Source of the DNA: Reichenbachiella sp. 5M10
GTDB lineage: Bacteria > Bacteroidota > Bacteroidia > Cytophagales > Cyclobacteriaceae
Length of the DNA stretch: 64,000 bases
Assembly: GCF_002742335.1 (NCBI RefSeq)
Contig: NZ_MDGR01000007.1
Coordinates: 3,600,501 to 3,664,500, forward strand
Reading direction: 5' to 3'
Shown here: one piece after another, positions 53,199-62,637 of the stretch
Layout of the letters: every line of letters begins with the position of its first letter
Numbering within the stretch: the stretch's first letter is position 1
Notes under the pieces: generated by a model
Databases searched by the model: none
What the model was told of the DNA's origin: nothing
Seen by the model: only the letters and a program-made list of their open reading frames with translations
Translations under genes and position numbers: made by a program

Positions 53199-56021
53199 TT
53201 ACTCTGTGGTTTCTGGATACAGCACGATCCTGATATACTCTTCAGTATCCACGTACTTCTTGGCAGCCGTCTGTATATCTTTCGCACTGAGCTCTTCTAT
53301 CCTCTCATTTAGCTCATTGATTTTGCTCAAATCCAGGTCATTCTTGACGTAGGATTTCATGGCCCCTAGCCAAAAGCCATTCTCCTTCCAATTGAGTTCC
53401 ATGTCTCGTCTCTGCGTCTCTTTGATTTTATTGAGATCCTCTTCGCTCACACCATTTTGCTGAATATCTCTCACTACGTCGAGGGCAGCCCTCACCAATG
53501 TATCCACATTTTCTGGTGCACAAGGAAACTGGATCTGAGTACTGTAATGCTCGTATGGTCTCAAATGTCCTTGACCACTCGCTCCTACACCATACACTCC
53601 TCCCTTTTCTTCACGCAAAATCTCGATCAACTTGATATCGAGCACCTCTGAAAACGCCTTGATATAATAACTATCCTTGCGTTTGTATTTTTTTTGTTCG
53701 GAGAAAGTCATCACCACTGAGCTCTTGGGTTCGCTTCCCTTATAGATTGCTTCTGACACCATCCCTGTCGGCGGACGAATACCTCTATCTACCCAAGACA
53801 TTTTTTCGACAGAGGCCGTGCCTCCACCTAGATACCGCTCAATGAGTGGGATTAGAGTCCCTTCGTCGTAGTTACCAACAAACCAATACGTAAAATCTCC
53901 CGGCTGTGTAAACTGTGTTTTAAAAAATGCAATGGCAGCATCCCTATCCACTTTTTCCAAATCTTCGACAGATGGCACTCCCCCTCCACGCAGATGACCC
54001 TGACTCATGATGCGAGCCATGCGGTCTTGGAAATAATAATTGGGGTTAGAGAGCACATTGGCAAGTACAGCCTTGTTGCGCTGCATCAATGACTGAAACG
54101 CCTCCTCATCCGTCCGTACTTGGGTAAAATACAGGAAAACCAACTGTAGCATCGTCTCCAAATCCTTGGGGGAAGCATTGCCACTAAACCCAGACTCCAA
54201 ATCCGACAAGTAAGGTGACACACCAAGTGACTTGCCTGCGAGAGCCTTTTGCAGCTGTGTGTAGGAGTAGTCTCCAACACCACTCAGCGAAATGATGCTT
54301 GACGCAAAACTAGCCGACCAATAATCCTCATCAGATGCAACAGATATCCCACCGCTACGGTAGGCAGAAAATAGAATCTCATCGTTTTTATAATCAGTAG
54401 GCTTCAAGTACACCGTTGCTCCGTTGGAGAGCTCAAGTACCTTGACCTCTATACGGTCGTAGGTAGACACCTTGGTTACTTTCCCTCCCTCTGGTAGCTC
54501 CTTGACCAAATCCGTGTCGACAGCTACTTCGGCCAATGGATCCATTTGCTTTTGCTCAATCTCTGCTACCCAAGCTAGTATTTCTTCTTTCGTTGGTAGA
54601 GTCAAACCTTCCAATTCCGGCGCAGTGATGTAGAGCACTCTGTTCTCTGCCTTGATCCAATTCCCAATGATGCTGTTGATTTCCTCAATGGTGATTCCTT
54701 CGATATTTTCTTTCAAAAACTCATATTCAAAAGTAATCCCAGGCACAGGTTCGTGCTCTAAAAAATGCCGTATCAACTCATCTGCCAAAGATTCGGACTT
54801 GGACTTGTCACGCTCTTTGTAGGCACTTTCATACGCTTCGAGCGTATTGAGCTTGGCTGTATGGAGCTCCGACGCATTGAATCCATGAAGCTCTACTCTT
54901 CGGATTTCCTCGAGCAGAGTCACTATACCAGACTTGATATCGTCCGGTTTGGTCACCGAATACCCCGAAAACGCCGTGGTTTTTCGAGATACAGGGGAAC
55001 CTATGTACGTACCTGCATAAAGGTAAGGAGGATTGGCTGACTGTAGCAGATCACTCAAGCGCTGGTTCATCATCTCCAAAAACAGCGCCTGTACATAACT
55101 CTTGCGAAACTGCTCTAAAGTCTTAAACTCCTGCGCCTCGGACTTGTACATGATATTGAAAAGAATGTTGGTCGCTTCAGGATCAGAAGCAATTGCAATC
55201 AATGGTTCTTTGTTTTTGGGAAGATCAAACTCTTCTCTCTGTCTTTGTTTGTCTGGATTCCTCAACCCCGAAAAATGCGTCTTTATACGCTCCTCCATCT
55301 TGTCCACATCGATATCTCCGACCGCTACGACAGCCATCAAGTCTGGGCGATACCAGTCTTCGTAGTACCGAACGATCGTCTTTCTATCAAAGGTTTCTAA
55401 AATCTCTTTCTTACCTATGGGTAGTCTCTCCGCATATTTTGACCCTTTAAATATCACTGGAAGATACTCTTGGAGCATCCGTGTTTGGGCTCCTTGCCCA
55501 AGACGCCACTCTTCGATAACAACCCCTCTTTCTTTGTCTATCTCCTCTTGGGCAAAATTCAAATTACCTGCCCAATCTTCGAGGATAGTCAGGCCACTTT
55601 CGAGTATCTCTTCATCATCAGACGGTATCGGCAAGATGTACACCGTCTCATCAAATGAGGTATAGGCATTGAGATGGGCACCAAACTTCACACCCACAGA
55701 CTGCAGGTAGCTCACCAAGTCATTCTTTCCAAAATGCTTTGAACCATTGAATGCCATGTGCTCCGTAAAATGCGCCAAGCCTTGCTGATCATCATCCTCC
55801 AAAATCGAACCCGCATTGACAACAAGTCGAAGCTCCACGCGGTTCTCTGGTTTCGTGTTTTGTTTGATATAATAAGTGAGCCCATTTTCCAATGTCCCCA
55901 TACGAACACTGGGATCAAAAGGAATCAACTGTTCGGTCGGTTCCTGAGCCAATACAGACCCAAAACACAACATCATCGCTAGCAATAGTGCATGGCACTT
56001 CATCGATGAGAATACTTTCAT
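53199..56021 (-). CDS. M16-family zinc metallopeptidase (pitrilysin-like)
   Basis: 940 residues. Signal sequence (about 1-25, ending GSVLAQ). The first M16 domain has the inverted zinc motif HFTEH (about 86) and then MAFNGSKHFGKND, with the third ligand Glu about 75 residues on (ERGVVIEEWR). A second inactive M16 domain follows, and the C-terminal half repeats the pattern, as usual for two-domain M16 proteins. It is an exported peptidase, probably periplasmic or outer-membrane. The gene follows the DUF6134 gene by 42 nt. Confidence 0.95.
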   Translation of the reverse strand: MKVFSSMKCHALLLAMMLCFGSVLAQEPTEQLIPFDPSVRMGTLENGLTYYIKQNTKPENRVELRLVVNAGSILEDDDQQGLAHFTEHMAFNGSKHFGKNDLVSYLQSVGVKFGAHLNAYTSFDETVYILPIPSDDEEILESGLTILEDWAGNLNFAQEEIDKERGVVIEEWRLGQGAQTRMLQEYLPVIFKGSKYAERLPIGKKEILETFDRKTIVRYYEDWYRPDLMAVVAVGDIDVDKMEERIKTHFSGLRNPDKQRQREEFDLPKNKEPLIAIASDPEATNILFNIMYKSEAQEFKTLEQFRKSYVQALFLEMMNQRLSDLLQSANPPYLYAGTYIGSPVSRKTTAFSGYSVTKPDDIKSGIVTLLEEIRRVELHGFNASELHTAKLNTLEAYESAYKERDKSKSESLADELIRHFLEHEPVPGITFEYEFLKENIEGITIEEINSIIGNWIKAENRVLYITAPELEGLTLPTKEEILAWVAEIEQKQMDPLAEVAVDTDLVKELPEGGKVTKVSTYDRIEVKVLELSNGATVYLKPTDYKNDEILFSAYRSGGISVASDEDYWSASFASSIISLSGVGDYSYTQLQKALAGKSLGVSPYLSDLESGFSGNASPKDLETMLQLVFLYFTQVRTDEEAFQSLMQRNKAVLANVLSNPNYYFQDRMARIMSQGHLRGGGVPSVEDLEKVDRDAAIAFFKTQFTQPGDFTYWFVGNYDEGTLIPLIERYLGGGTASVEKMSWVDRGIRPPTGMVSEAIYKGSEPKSSVVMTFSEQKKYKRKDSYYIKAFSEVLDIKLIEILREEKGGVYGVGASGQGHLRPYEHYSTQIQFPCAPENVDTLVRAALDVVRDIQQNGVSEEDLNKIKETQRRDMELNWKENGFWLGAMKSYVKNDLDLSKINELNERIEELSAKDIQTAAKKYVDTEEYIRIVLYPETTE

Positions 56022-56063
56022 AATTTGAGGTTTAGGATAAAACTAAAAACAGCTTGCGCCGCA

Positions 56064-56726
56064 CTATTTGGATTTTAATCGAATGTAAAACGTGGCATAT
56101 GTCCGATTGACCTTCACTTCCACACACACACCCTTTTTATAGGTATAGGTATTGTCACCATCTTCTGATTCTAGATGGTAGACATGATTGCCTCGGTTCT
56201 CTATGATTAGGTTTGTGCCAAAAATCTGCGAGAACACCTCTCCCTTGCCTACCGGCTCTGAAAAATAAATCTCTGGAATTGAATACTTCACTCCCGTAGA
56301 TTCGAAGTGCAAGAAATCACTATCTCGCTCGATGTGGTAATACCCCTTTCGTCTTTCTACTTTGGATTCCTTTTGGGTCGCACCATTGAGGGTACTCAGC
56401 GCGTGCCCCGAATAAAGTACACCATTGACATAAGTCTCCGTCAAATTGTAATCCACCCTCAGTTTGACTACCACCCGAAAATGAGTCACACTTGAGATCG
56501 AATAAAACATCGAATCCCCCTTAACGATACGCTTAGCGGTCATGTTGCCGATTACATTTCCCCCTTTGACGATTTCATAATTCAGAGTCTGAGCAGATGA
56601 GCTCATAATTCCCCATCCAAGGACAAAAACAAACAAACAAGTGGCTTTTCGCAATGAGAATTTCAAGTAATTCAGGTTTATTTCAATGACACGATTAATC
56701 CGTATTGAAGTTTGAAGATAAAGCAA
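56064..56726 (-). CDS. DUF6134 family exported protein
   Basis: 220 residues. The start is uncertain: from the Met at 56726 the n-region is very long, and a TTG at 56666 (MKFSLRKATCLFVFVLG...) gives an ordinary signal sequence ending SSSAQ. The mature beta-rich part, with repeats such as LNYEIVKGGNVIGNMTAKR and RVDYNLTETYVNGVLYSG, matches my memory of DUF6134. Function unknown. It is directly upstream of the M16 peptidase and probably cotranscribed. Confidence 0.72.
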   Translation of the reverse strand: MLYLQTSIRINRVIEINLNYLKFSLRKATCLFVFVLGWGIMSSSAQTLNYEIVKGGNVIGNMTAKRIVKGDSMFYSISSVTHFRVVVKLRVDYNLTETYVNGVLYSGHALSTLNGATQKESKVERRKGYYHIERDSDFLHFESTGVKYSIPEIYFSEPVGKGEVFSQIFGTNLIIENRGNHVYHLESEDGDNTYTYKKGVCVEVKVNRTYATFYIRLKSK

Positions 56727-56834
56727 AATTGGAGAGTATAAAATTCTACAGTCAATAGATTTGTCACATTTGACCTCCTCATATTTATATCTTCCTCATC
56801 CTTTAGAATTTAGGATTCGAAGGGCAAATAATTC

Positions 56835-56842
56835 TATCTTTG
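56835..56842 (+). promoter_or_regulatory. -7 box of rlmN
   Basis: TATCTTTG ends 5 nt before the ATG at 56847, so a leaderless or nearly leaderless transcript is expected. TTTA at 56809-56812 lies 22 nt upstream of it. Confidence 0.5.
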
Positions 56843-56846
56843 CGCC

Positions 56847-57893
56847 ATGGGCACGAACGTTGGTTTAAAAGATTTGAGGAAGGTCCCTCAAGAGGATATT
56901 AGTCTGTTTTTGAAAGAAATCGGAGAAAAGCCTTTCCGAGCTAAGCAGATCAAAGAATGGATTTGGAAAAAATCAGCCAAATCCATTGACGACATGACCA
57001 ACATCTCCCTCAAGACCAGAGACCTACTTAAGGCCCACTACGTGATCAAGCCTGTCTCCGTAGACAAGGAACAAAAAAGCTCCGACGGTACCATCAAGTC
57101 GGCCATGAAACTACACGACGACCATGTCGTCGAAAGCGTCCTCATCCCCGCTGACAGTCGCATGACTGCCTGTGTCTCATCACAAGTAGGCTGTTCGTTG
57201 AGTTGTAAATTTTGTGCGACAGGATACATGGACCGTGCACGCAACCTTGACGCTTCTGAGATCTACGACCAAGTGGTAGCAGTCAACAATCAATCTCTCG
57301 AAAACTACAATACCCCACTCTCCAACATCGTATACATGGGCATGGGAGAACCTCTCCTCAACTATGCCAACGTACTCGAGTCCATCAAACACATCACTTC
57401 GCCCGAAGGACTCAACATGAGCCCAAAACGGATCACAGTCTCTACGGCTGGCATCTCCAAAATGATTAGAAAACTGGCTGACGATCAGGTCAAATTTAAC
57501 CTCGCCCTATCCCTCCATGCGGCCAACGACGAGAAGCGAAACAAGATCATGCCTATCAACGAGTCCAATACGCTCGATGTATTGCGGGATGCCTTGAACT
57601 ACTTCTACCAAAAGACCAACAACAAAATAACCTTCGAGTACATTTTATTTTACGACTTCAACGATTCGATCCAAGATGCCCAAGAGCTCTACGAGTTTTG
57701 GAAGCGCGTACCCGCTCGCATCAATATCATCGAATACAACCCCATCGCTGAAGCCAACTACAAAAACGCCGATGACACAACCTTAGATAAATTCATAGAC
57801 TACCTGCAAAACAAAGGGGTAAATGTACACGTACGCCGCAGCAGAGGAAAAGACATCGATGCGGCTTGTGGTCAACTGGCTAACAAAAGTTAA
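56847..57893 (+). CDS. rlmN: 23S rRNA (adenine2503-C2)-methyltransferase RlmN
   Basis: 348 residues. Radical-SAM enzyme that methylates A2503 of 23S rRNA and A37 of some tRNAs. Motifs are CSLSCKFCATG (CxxxCxxC, about 116-126), MGMGEPLLNY (about 166), and catalytic Cys in AACGQLANKS at the C-terminus (about 341). All are present. The start follows the -7 box very closely. Confidence 0.97.
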   Translation: MGTNVGLKDLRKVPQEDISLFLKEIGEKPFRAKQIKEWIWKKSAKSIDDMTNISLKTRDLLKAHYVIKPVSVDKEQKSSDGTIKSAMKLHDDHVVESVLIPADSRMTACVSSQVGCSLSCKFCATGYMDRARNLDASEIYDQVVAVNNQSLENYNTPLSNIVYMGMGEPLLNYANVLESIKHITSPEGLNMSPKRITVSTAGISKMIRKLADDQVKFNLALSLHAANDEKRNKIMPINESNTLDVLRDALNYFYQKTNNKITFEYILFYDFNDSIQDAQELYEFWKRVPARINIIEYNPIAEANYKNADDTTLDKFIDYLQNKGVNVHVRRSRGKDIDAACGQLANKS

Positions 57894-57900
57894 ATCAAAT

Positions 57901-58518
57901 CTAGCCACTATTAGCCCCAAGCCTCACCACATCCAATTTGAGAAGGAGCATTTTCTCTCGGAGAGCAGGATAGCGTTCGGGTTCGATACGTCCCCTTAGC
58001 AGACAACTTGCCGTAAATTCTTGCCCTTTGATTTCTACACCAAAATCGTTGAGGACTCGCATCACGTCTTGTGTTTGTTCATAAGGATACTCCAAAGTAA
58101 AATCCGTTTTGATCTCAACCGTAAGAATCTCAGCGTGAGACAATGCGTCCTCAGCTGCCGTTTTGTAAGCATGGACTAAACCACTCACTCCTAGTTTAGT
58201 CCCGCCAAAGTACCGCACGACCACCACCAGCGTATCTACCAAATCCAAAGACCGAATCTGTCCGAGGATAGGATCCCCAGCCGAATGATTCGGTTCTCCA
58301 TCATCATTGGCTCGAATCAATTGCTGATTACCCTCATTGATGATGTGAGCAAAACAATGGTGTCTCGCATCATAATATTTCTTCTTTAATTCGTCTACCC
58401 TCTCTTTGACCTCATCAATGGAACCTACCGGATAGGCATAAGCCAAAAACTTACTCCCCTTCTCTTTGTAGAACCCCTCTGCTTCCGCTTTTATGACACG
58501 ATACGTTTCCACCATCAA
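57901..58518 (-). CDS. YigZ/IMPACT-family protein
   Basis: 205 residues. The UPF0029 domain has RHHCFAHII (about 54), DDGEPNHSAGDPILGQI (about 72) and VVVVRYFGGTKLGVSGLVHAYKTAAEDAL (about 97-125); the C-terminal domain is ferredoxin-like. Its homologues are linked to the GCN2/IMPACT response in eukaryotes and in bacteria are unassigned. Its start overlaps the TPR gene stop by 4 nt, so it is coupled to it. Confidence 0.93.
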   Translation of the reverse strand: MMVETYRVIKAEAEGFYKEKGSKFLAYAYPVGSIDEVKERVDELKKKYYDARHHCFAHIINEGNQQLIRANDDGEPNHSAGDPILGQIRSLDLVDTLVVVVRYFGGTKLGVSGLVHAYKTAAEDALSHAEILTVEIKTDFTLEYPYEQTQDVMRVLNDFGVEIKGQEFTASCLLRGRIEPERYPALREKMLLLKLDVVRLGANSG

Positions 58519-59693
58519 TCCAATCGCTCCAATCTCTCTTTTGCCTCTTTGGTCACCAAATCACTCTCATCAACCTCTACAGCAAGCTTGTAGTAGTTGA
58601 TCGCTTGATTTACTTTGCCCTGACGCTCCATGATTCTCCCCATCCCTACGAAAGCCAAGCTCTTGTAGTACTCTCCACGATCCGGGTCCGTATTCCCAGA
58701 AGCTATGGCCTTATGGTAATATTTTTCGGCCATTTCATCTGAGCCTTGGATTTTTTCTTGGTAGATAGCAGTAAAAACCTCCCCACACATGCGAAAATAT
58801 GCTTTCGGATTGCCAAGCAAGGTTTTCACCAAAGGCATAGCCGTCTGGTAATCCCCAATAGCCATCAATCCCTCGATGTATTTCGCCTTGAAATAGGTGT
58901 TTCGTGGATATTCATAGTGCAGCTTCTTCAAGTAAAACAACGCCTTGTGCGGGTTGTTTTCATAGCGCAAATAGATATAAGCCGTGTAAAGATGGGCTTC
59001 TGCTCTAACGATGGTACTCTGATACACCGCACTATCAAGTTGCTTCAAGCCCAAAGCCTTGTTTCCCGATTTGAAAAACCACAAAAATGGAGAGTAGACA
59101 GGGTGGCGCTCTGGGTATTTTTCACGAAAATAATTGTACAGGCCTGCCAAAAAATAGAACTCTGGACTCTGCTCCGTTTGCTCCATGGTCACGGTAATCA
59201 AGTTATAAGTCTTCTTGGCTTGGGTCACGGATTTCATGTAGCTTCCTTCTCGAGCCAGATACTCTGCCAACAACCCATGTGCAGACATTTTGAAAAACAA
59301 ACCGTCGAGATCATCAGGATCCTGTTCAATCAACTTTTCAGAATATGCAATCACCTTTTCGAGTTGGGCTTGATGCGCAGGATAAGTAGGACTCGTAGTA
59401 CGGATCGGTTGATCCTGCCAAGCTATATTCATCGCGCGCATCATCGGGATCACAGGGTGCTTGGGCAGTCTCAGTTCCATTTTCTTGATCAAAAGCTCCG
59501 CCGAGTCAGGGGACTCGTTGTACACATAGCTCGCTACTTCCTTGACCTGTGAGAGTATCTCTTGGTCATGCAAAACAGGCAGCTTCTGAGCTTGAAGCAC
59601 TCCATGGCCAACCAAGCAAATCGATATCAATACTATCAGTCGTCTTCTCAAGTAATTGTGATTTAATCCAGAGGGCAGCAGTGCAATTAACAT
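58515..59693 (-). CDS. Exported TPR-repeat protein, paralogue of the one at 47540-48694
   Basis: 392 residues from the Met at 59693; a TTG at 59651 (MRRRLIVLISICLVGHG...QAQ) gives a tidier signal sequence. The middle stretch GLYNYFREKYPERHPVYSPFLWFFKSGNKALGLKQL is very like that in the protein at 47540-48694, which marks them as paralogues. TPR-like helix pairs follow (ALFYLKKLHYEYPRN; ARIL-type repeats). Convergent or divergent partner genes differ, so a duplication with later divergence is likely. Coupled to yigZ downstream. Confidence 0.85.
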   Translation of the reverse strand: MLIALLPSGLNHNYLRRRLIVLISICLVGHGVLQAQKLPVLHDQEILSQVKEVASYVYNESPDSAELLIKKMELRLPKHPVIPMMRAMNIAWQDQPIRTTSPTYPAHQAQLEKVIAYSEKLIEQDPDDLDGLFFKMSAHGLLAEYLAREGSYMKSVTQAKKTYNLITVTMEQTEQSPEFYFLAGLYNYFREKYPERHPVYSPFLWFFKSGNKALGLKQLDSAVYQSTIVRAEAHLYTAYIYLRYENNPHKALFYLKKLHYEYPRNTYFKAKYIEGLMAIGDYQTAMPLVKTLLGNPKAYFRMCGEVFTAIYQEKIQGSDEMAEKYYHKAIASGNTDPDRGEYYKSLAFVGMGRIMERQGKVNQAINYYKLAVEVDESDLVTKEAKERLERLD

Positions 59694-59759
59694 ACCAACC
59701 TATATCTTTGGTCAACTCCAATTTCTCAAAAAAAATTGTAGAAGGACCGTTTCAAATTT

Positions 59760-60629
59760 ATGCTTTTTAATGAAGAAAAATATTGTACTGCCAATGAAAT
59801 AGCACCGCGTATTCTCTTTGATTGGCAAAGCAAACGTGGCACTTCTCAATCCAGACTCATACTTCACACTCACGCAGGCCAAGCGACTTCCTTACCCCGG
59901 TCTCCGTATGCCGGTTTTCGGACCACAGGCTCGTTGACCCCTACGGATGCAGACGAGATGATCGACGCACTCCTCAACTTCCTCACCTCTCACCAAATCC
60001 AGCATCTCGAAATCAAGCAAGCTCCTGCTTTCATCCACCCCACTCACAGCAAGGTATTGCACGAGGCATTATCACTTCATGGGTTCTCTCATCGATCAGA
60101 CATCAACCATCACATCGATCTCATGGCATTTACCCCTTCTTCATTTCACAAAATGGAGCAGCGAAAAGTCAAAAAATGCTTGAAAGCAGGCTTTGCTTTC
60201 GCCAAGGAAGACATCAGTCAGGCATCCCATATCCACTCATTTATCTGTAGGTGCAGACAGCAGCAAAAGCTCGACATCAACATCCCTGCTCCCCGATTCT
60301 TACATTTGATTGAGCAACTGCCTACTTGTTTTGATCTATACACCGTTCGTGACTCACAGGCCACCTTACTCGCTGCAACAGTCACAGTACAAGTCAGCCC
60401 CCAGGTCGTCTACAACTTCTTACCTGCCTTTGACAGGACATATGGTGCATTCAGTCCATTGGCACTCCTTCATCATCAACTGATCCACGATTTGCAACAC
60501 AACCATGTTTCTACACTAGATCTTGGCATCTCCTCTTTGGACGGCAAACCGCAAAGCAACCTTGCCAAGTTCAAAGAACGCATCGGAGGCATCCCAGGCT
60601 TCCGAAACACCTACACAAGACATATGTAG
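59760..60629 (+). CDS. GNAT-fold acyltransferase-like protein
   Basis: 289 residues with a GNAT/FemX-type fold: HLEIKQAPAFIHP (about 80), KVKKCLKAGFAFAKEDIS (about 137) and the C-terminal GAFSPLALLHHQLIHDLQHN (about 232), then ISSLDGKPQSNLAKFKERIGG, which looks like the substrate-binding end. No signal sequence. Target unknown; peptidoglycan or lipid aminoacylation are possible but not shown. A -7 box (TATCTTTG, 59703-59710) lies 50 nt before the start. Confidence 0.72.
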   Translation: MLFNEEKYCTANEIAPRILFDWQSKRGTSQSRLILHTHAGQATSLPRSPYAGFRTTGSLTPTDADEMIDALLNFLTSHQIQHLEIKQAPAFIHPTHSKVLHEALSLHGFSHRSDINHHIDLMAFTPSSFHKMEQRKVKKCLKAGFAFAKEDISQASHIHSFICRCRQQQKLDINIPAPRFLHLIEQLPTCFDLYTVRDSQATLLAATVTVQVSPQVVYNFLPAFDRTYGAFSPLALLHHQLIHDLQHNHVSTLDLGISSLDGKPQSNLAKFKERIGGIPGFRNTYTRHM

Positions 60630-60716
60630 CTATGTCTTTTCGCATATTGAACTAGAAGTCATGGTGTTACCCCGTTTTTTTGTTATTTTGCCAACTAACA
60701 ACCATTAGTCTCAAAT

Positions 60717-61037
60717 TTGAAAAGTATAATATCCATTTTATTCTTAGTTCTTACGACGAGCTATGTCTTTGCTGGAGACACTACTGGCAAAAGCGAAAAA
60801 GACAAAGTAGAAAAAGAGAACTACAAGTATGACCCAGACACACACAAATCTGGCGAAACTACTCTCGAGAAAACTGAAACAGCGCGCGAAACAAAAACGA
60901 GCCAAAACGAGTCTCAATCAGAAAATGATCCGGACTCAAGTTACTACTCGGTCAACAAATTCAACTACTTGTTTTACTTCGTCTACAAAATCAAATACAT
61001 GAGTGATGAGGTCCCAGAGGTAGAATTAGGGTTGTAA
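60717..61037 (+). CDS. Small exported acidic protein, unknown
   Basis: 106 residues starting with TTG (LKSIISILFLVLTTSYVFAG gives a signal sequence of about 20). The mature part is very rich in Lys, Glu, Ser and Thr (GKSEKDKVEKENYKYD), then a short hydrophobic C-terminal segment NYLFYFVYKIKYMSDE. It has no recognised family. Low complexity and small size make this less sure than other calls, but signal sequence and position support a gene. Confidence 0.6.
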   Translation: MKSIISILFLVLTTSYVFAGDTTGKSEKDKVEKENYKYDPDTHKSGETTLEKTETARETKTSQNESQSENDPDSSYYSVNKFNYLFYFVYKIKYMSDEVPEVELGL

Positions 61038-61048
61038 GCCTCAATGGC

Positions 61049-61837
61049 TTAGTGCCTTTTTTGCTTACCCCCTTTGCGTCTAAACGTAGAAGGACCTCCC
61101 TCAAACGTAATATAAAACGCTAAAGTATGGATAGTCAGGCGCTTCATGGGCGCATTGAAGTCGTTGGTTGCCGAATCTCCATCTAGTACATTGACTAGTC
61201 CAAACGAATACCTAAGTTCTGGTGAAAACTTAAACAAAGGCTGGTACAGATCCATCCCCACGCCAATATCAAGAGACAAGTTATATCCCTTCGTTTGCAG
61301 TCTTTCTATCGAATTGTCTTTATCCTTTGAGCTCGTCGCTTTGATCGCCGGATTGACCCCTCCCAAAAAATACATCCTTCGATTTCTACGTCGGACCGAC
61401 TTGTACTTGAGCAAAATAGGAAACTCCACATAAGTCGGATCCTGTATATCACTGACACTCGTCCCATCCGAATACCTGTATTCTAATTCCAGCTGGTTGA
61501 ATGCCACCGTAGGACTAAACCGAATATCCAATGTCTCCATCAAATGATAGTCAACGACAAATCCAATCTTGAAACCTGGATTGCTCGGTGGCACGACCGA
61601 ATGCAAAGTATCATAACTAGGCGTCACGAAAGCATCGACATACTGGGACTGATAAGCGGAAGTATGCATGCCTAGCATAAACCCAAAATGCCAACGTTGC
61701 TCATCAAAATTGGGCAAATTAACGGAATTGATCTGAGCCTGCGACACATTGGGGATTACCCCCCAAAATACCACCAAAGCGAAGACTACTTTATAGCTGT
61801 GTAAATAGAGCTGATGCCGAAAGTAAGTGGAATACAT
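61049..61837 (-). CDS. porT: PorT-family outer-membrane beta-barrel protein of the type IX secretion system
   Basis: 262 residues. Signal sequence (about 1-35, ending SQAQ). Barrel strands such as WHFGFMLGMHTSAYQSQY (about 47), YLELEYRYSDGTSV and LRYSFGLVNVL fit the PorT/SprT family. It directly follows ubiE with a 52-nt overlap, the conserved order in Bacteroidota. PorT is needed for type IX secretion and gliding in related species. No other T9SS gene is in the window. The start is not certain because of the overlap, but no good inner start exists. Confidence 0.85.
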   Translation of the reverse strand: MYSTYFRHQLYLHSYKVVFALVVFWGVIPNVSQAQINSVNLPNFDEQRWHFGFMLGMHTSAYQSQYVDAFVTPSYDTLHSVVPPSNPGFKIGFVVDYHLMETLDIRFSPTVAFNQLELEYRYSDGTSVSDIQDPTYVEFPILLKYKSVRRRNRRMYFLGGVNPAIKATSSKDKDNSIERLQTKGYNLSLDIGVGMDLYQPLFKFSPELRYSFGLVNVLDGDSATNDFNAPMKRLTIHTLAFYITFEGGPSTFRRKGGKQKRH

Positions 61838-62508
61838 TTAGTTTGTTTAAATCCTAATTTGTCCAAAATCCCTGTAAACTCCTTCCCAAAAGGAAACTCC
61901 TGAACGGATTCTGGCAAGTAAGTATACGCAGAATTATCTTTTGATACCAATTTGCCAATCATGGGCAAAACAGCCTTAGAGTAGAAACTGTAGAGCTGTT
62001 TCATAGGAAATGCTGTAGGGTTCGAGAATTCAAGAATCACCACCATACCGCCATCCTTTAGCACTCTACGCATGTCTGCAAGCCCTTTTTCCAAATCTTG
62101 AAAATTGCGTACACCAAAAGCAACGACTACTGCATCAAAGGTATTGTCCTCAAACAACAACTGCTCAGAATCCCCCATAGACATTTCGATGCGATCGTCA
62201 TAGCCAAGACGTTTCATCTTTTCTCTACCCATCTCTAGCATACCTTCAGAGATGTCCACGCCAGTGATTCGCTCTGGGTTCAATGTCAATGCTTCGATCG
62301 CTAGATCGCCCGTTCCTGTTGCTACATCCAAGATCAATTTGGGCTGATGTGCTTTGAGTTGGCGAATCGCCTTCTTTCTCCAAAGAATGTCTATTCCCAT
62401 ACTCAAGAAGTGATTCAAAAAATCATAGCGCTTGCTGATACTGTTAAACATCTCCGCGACTTGCTCCTTTTTACTGCCCTCTTTGTCTTTATAAGGTAAT
62501 ACTGTCAA
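61786..62508 (-). CDS. ubiE: Demethylmenaquinone methyltransferase UbiE/MenG
   Basis: 240 residues. SAM-dependent methyltransferase for the last step of menaquinone synthesis. It has MFNSISKRYDFLNHFLSMGID (about 20), LDVATGTGDLAIEAL (SAM motif, about 60), GVDISEGMLEMGREK and VVVAFGVRNFQDLEKGL (about 128). Menaquinone is the likely quinol substrate for the respiratory operon at the left end of the window. Confidence 0.97.
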   Translation of the reverse strand: MTVLPYKDKEGSKKEQVAEMFNSISKRYDFLNHFLSMGIDILWRKKAIRQLKAHQPKLILDVATGTGDLAIEALTLNPERITGVDISEGMLEMGREKMKRLGYDDRIEMSMGDSEQLLFEDNTFDAVVVAFGVRNFQDLEKGLADMRRVLKDGGMVVILEFSNPTAFPMKQLYSFYSKAVLPMIGKLVSKDNSAYTYLPESVQEFPFGKEFTGILDKLGFKQTKCIPLTFGISSIYTAIK

Positions 62509-62624
62509 TTTCCTACTGTTTTATGGACTGCAATATTAAGCAGTTAGCCCTTGAATCTTTCCGAAAAAAATGGAAATATAATGACATAAAGGTGCGCATA
62601 TCCACAATTATCCATTTAAGCACA

Positions 62625-62632
62625 TAATTTTG
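62625..62632 (+). promoter_or_regulatory. -7 box of engB
   Basis: TAATTTTG ends 5 nt before the ATG at 62638. As with rlmN, a leaderless transcript is expected. The -33 element is not clear. Confidence 0.45.
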
Positions 62633-62637
62633 CAGCT

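Noticed and set aside
58746-59552. 268-residue open frame antisense to the second TPR gene
   Set aside because: It lies wholly inside a well-supported gene and looks like a reversed TPR coding strand.
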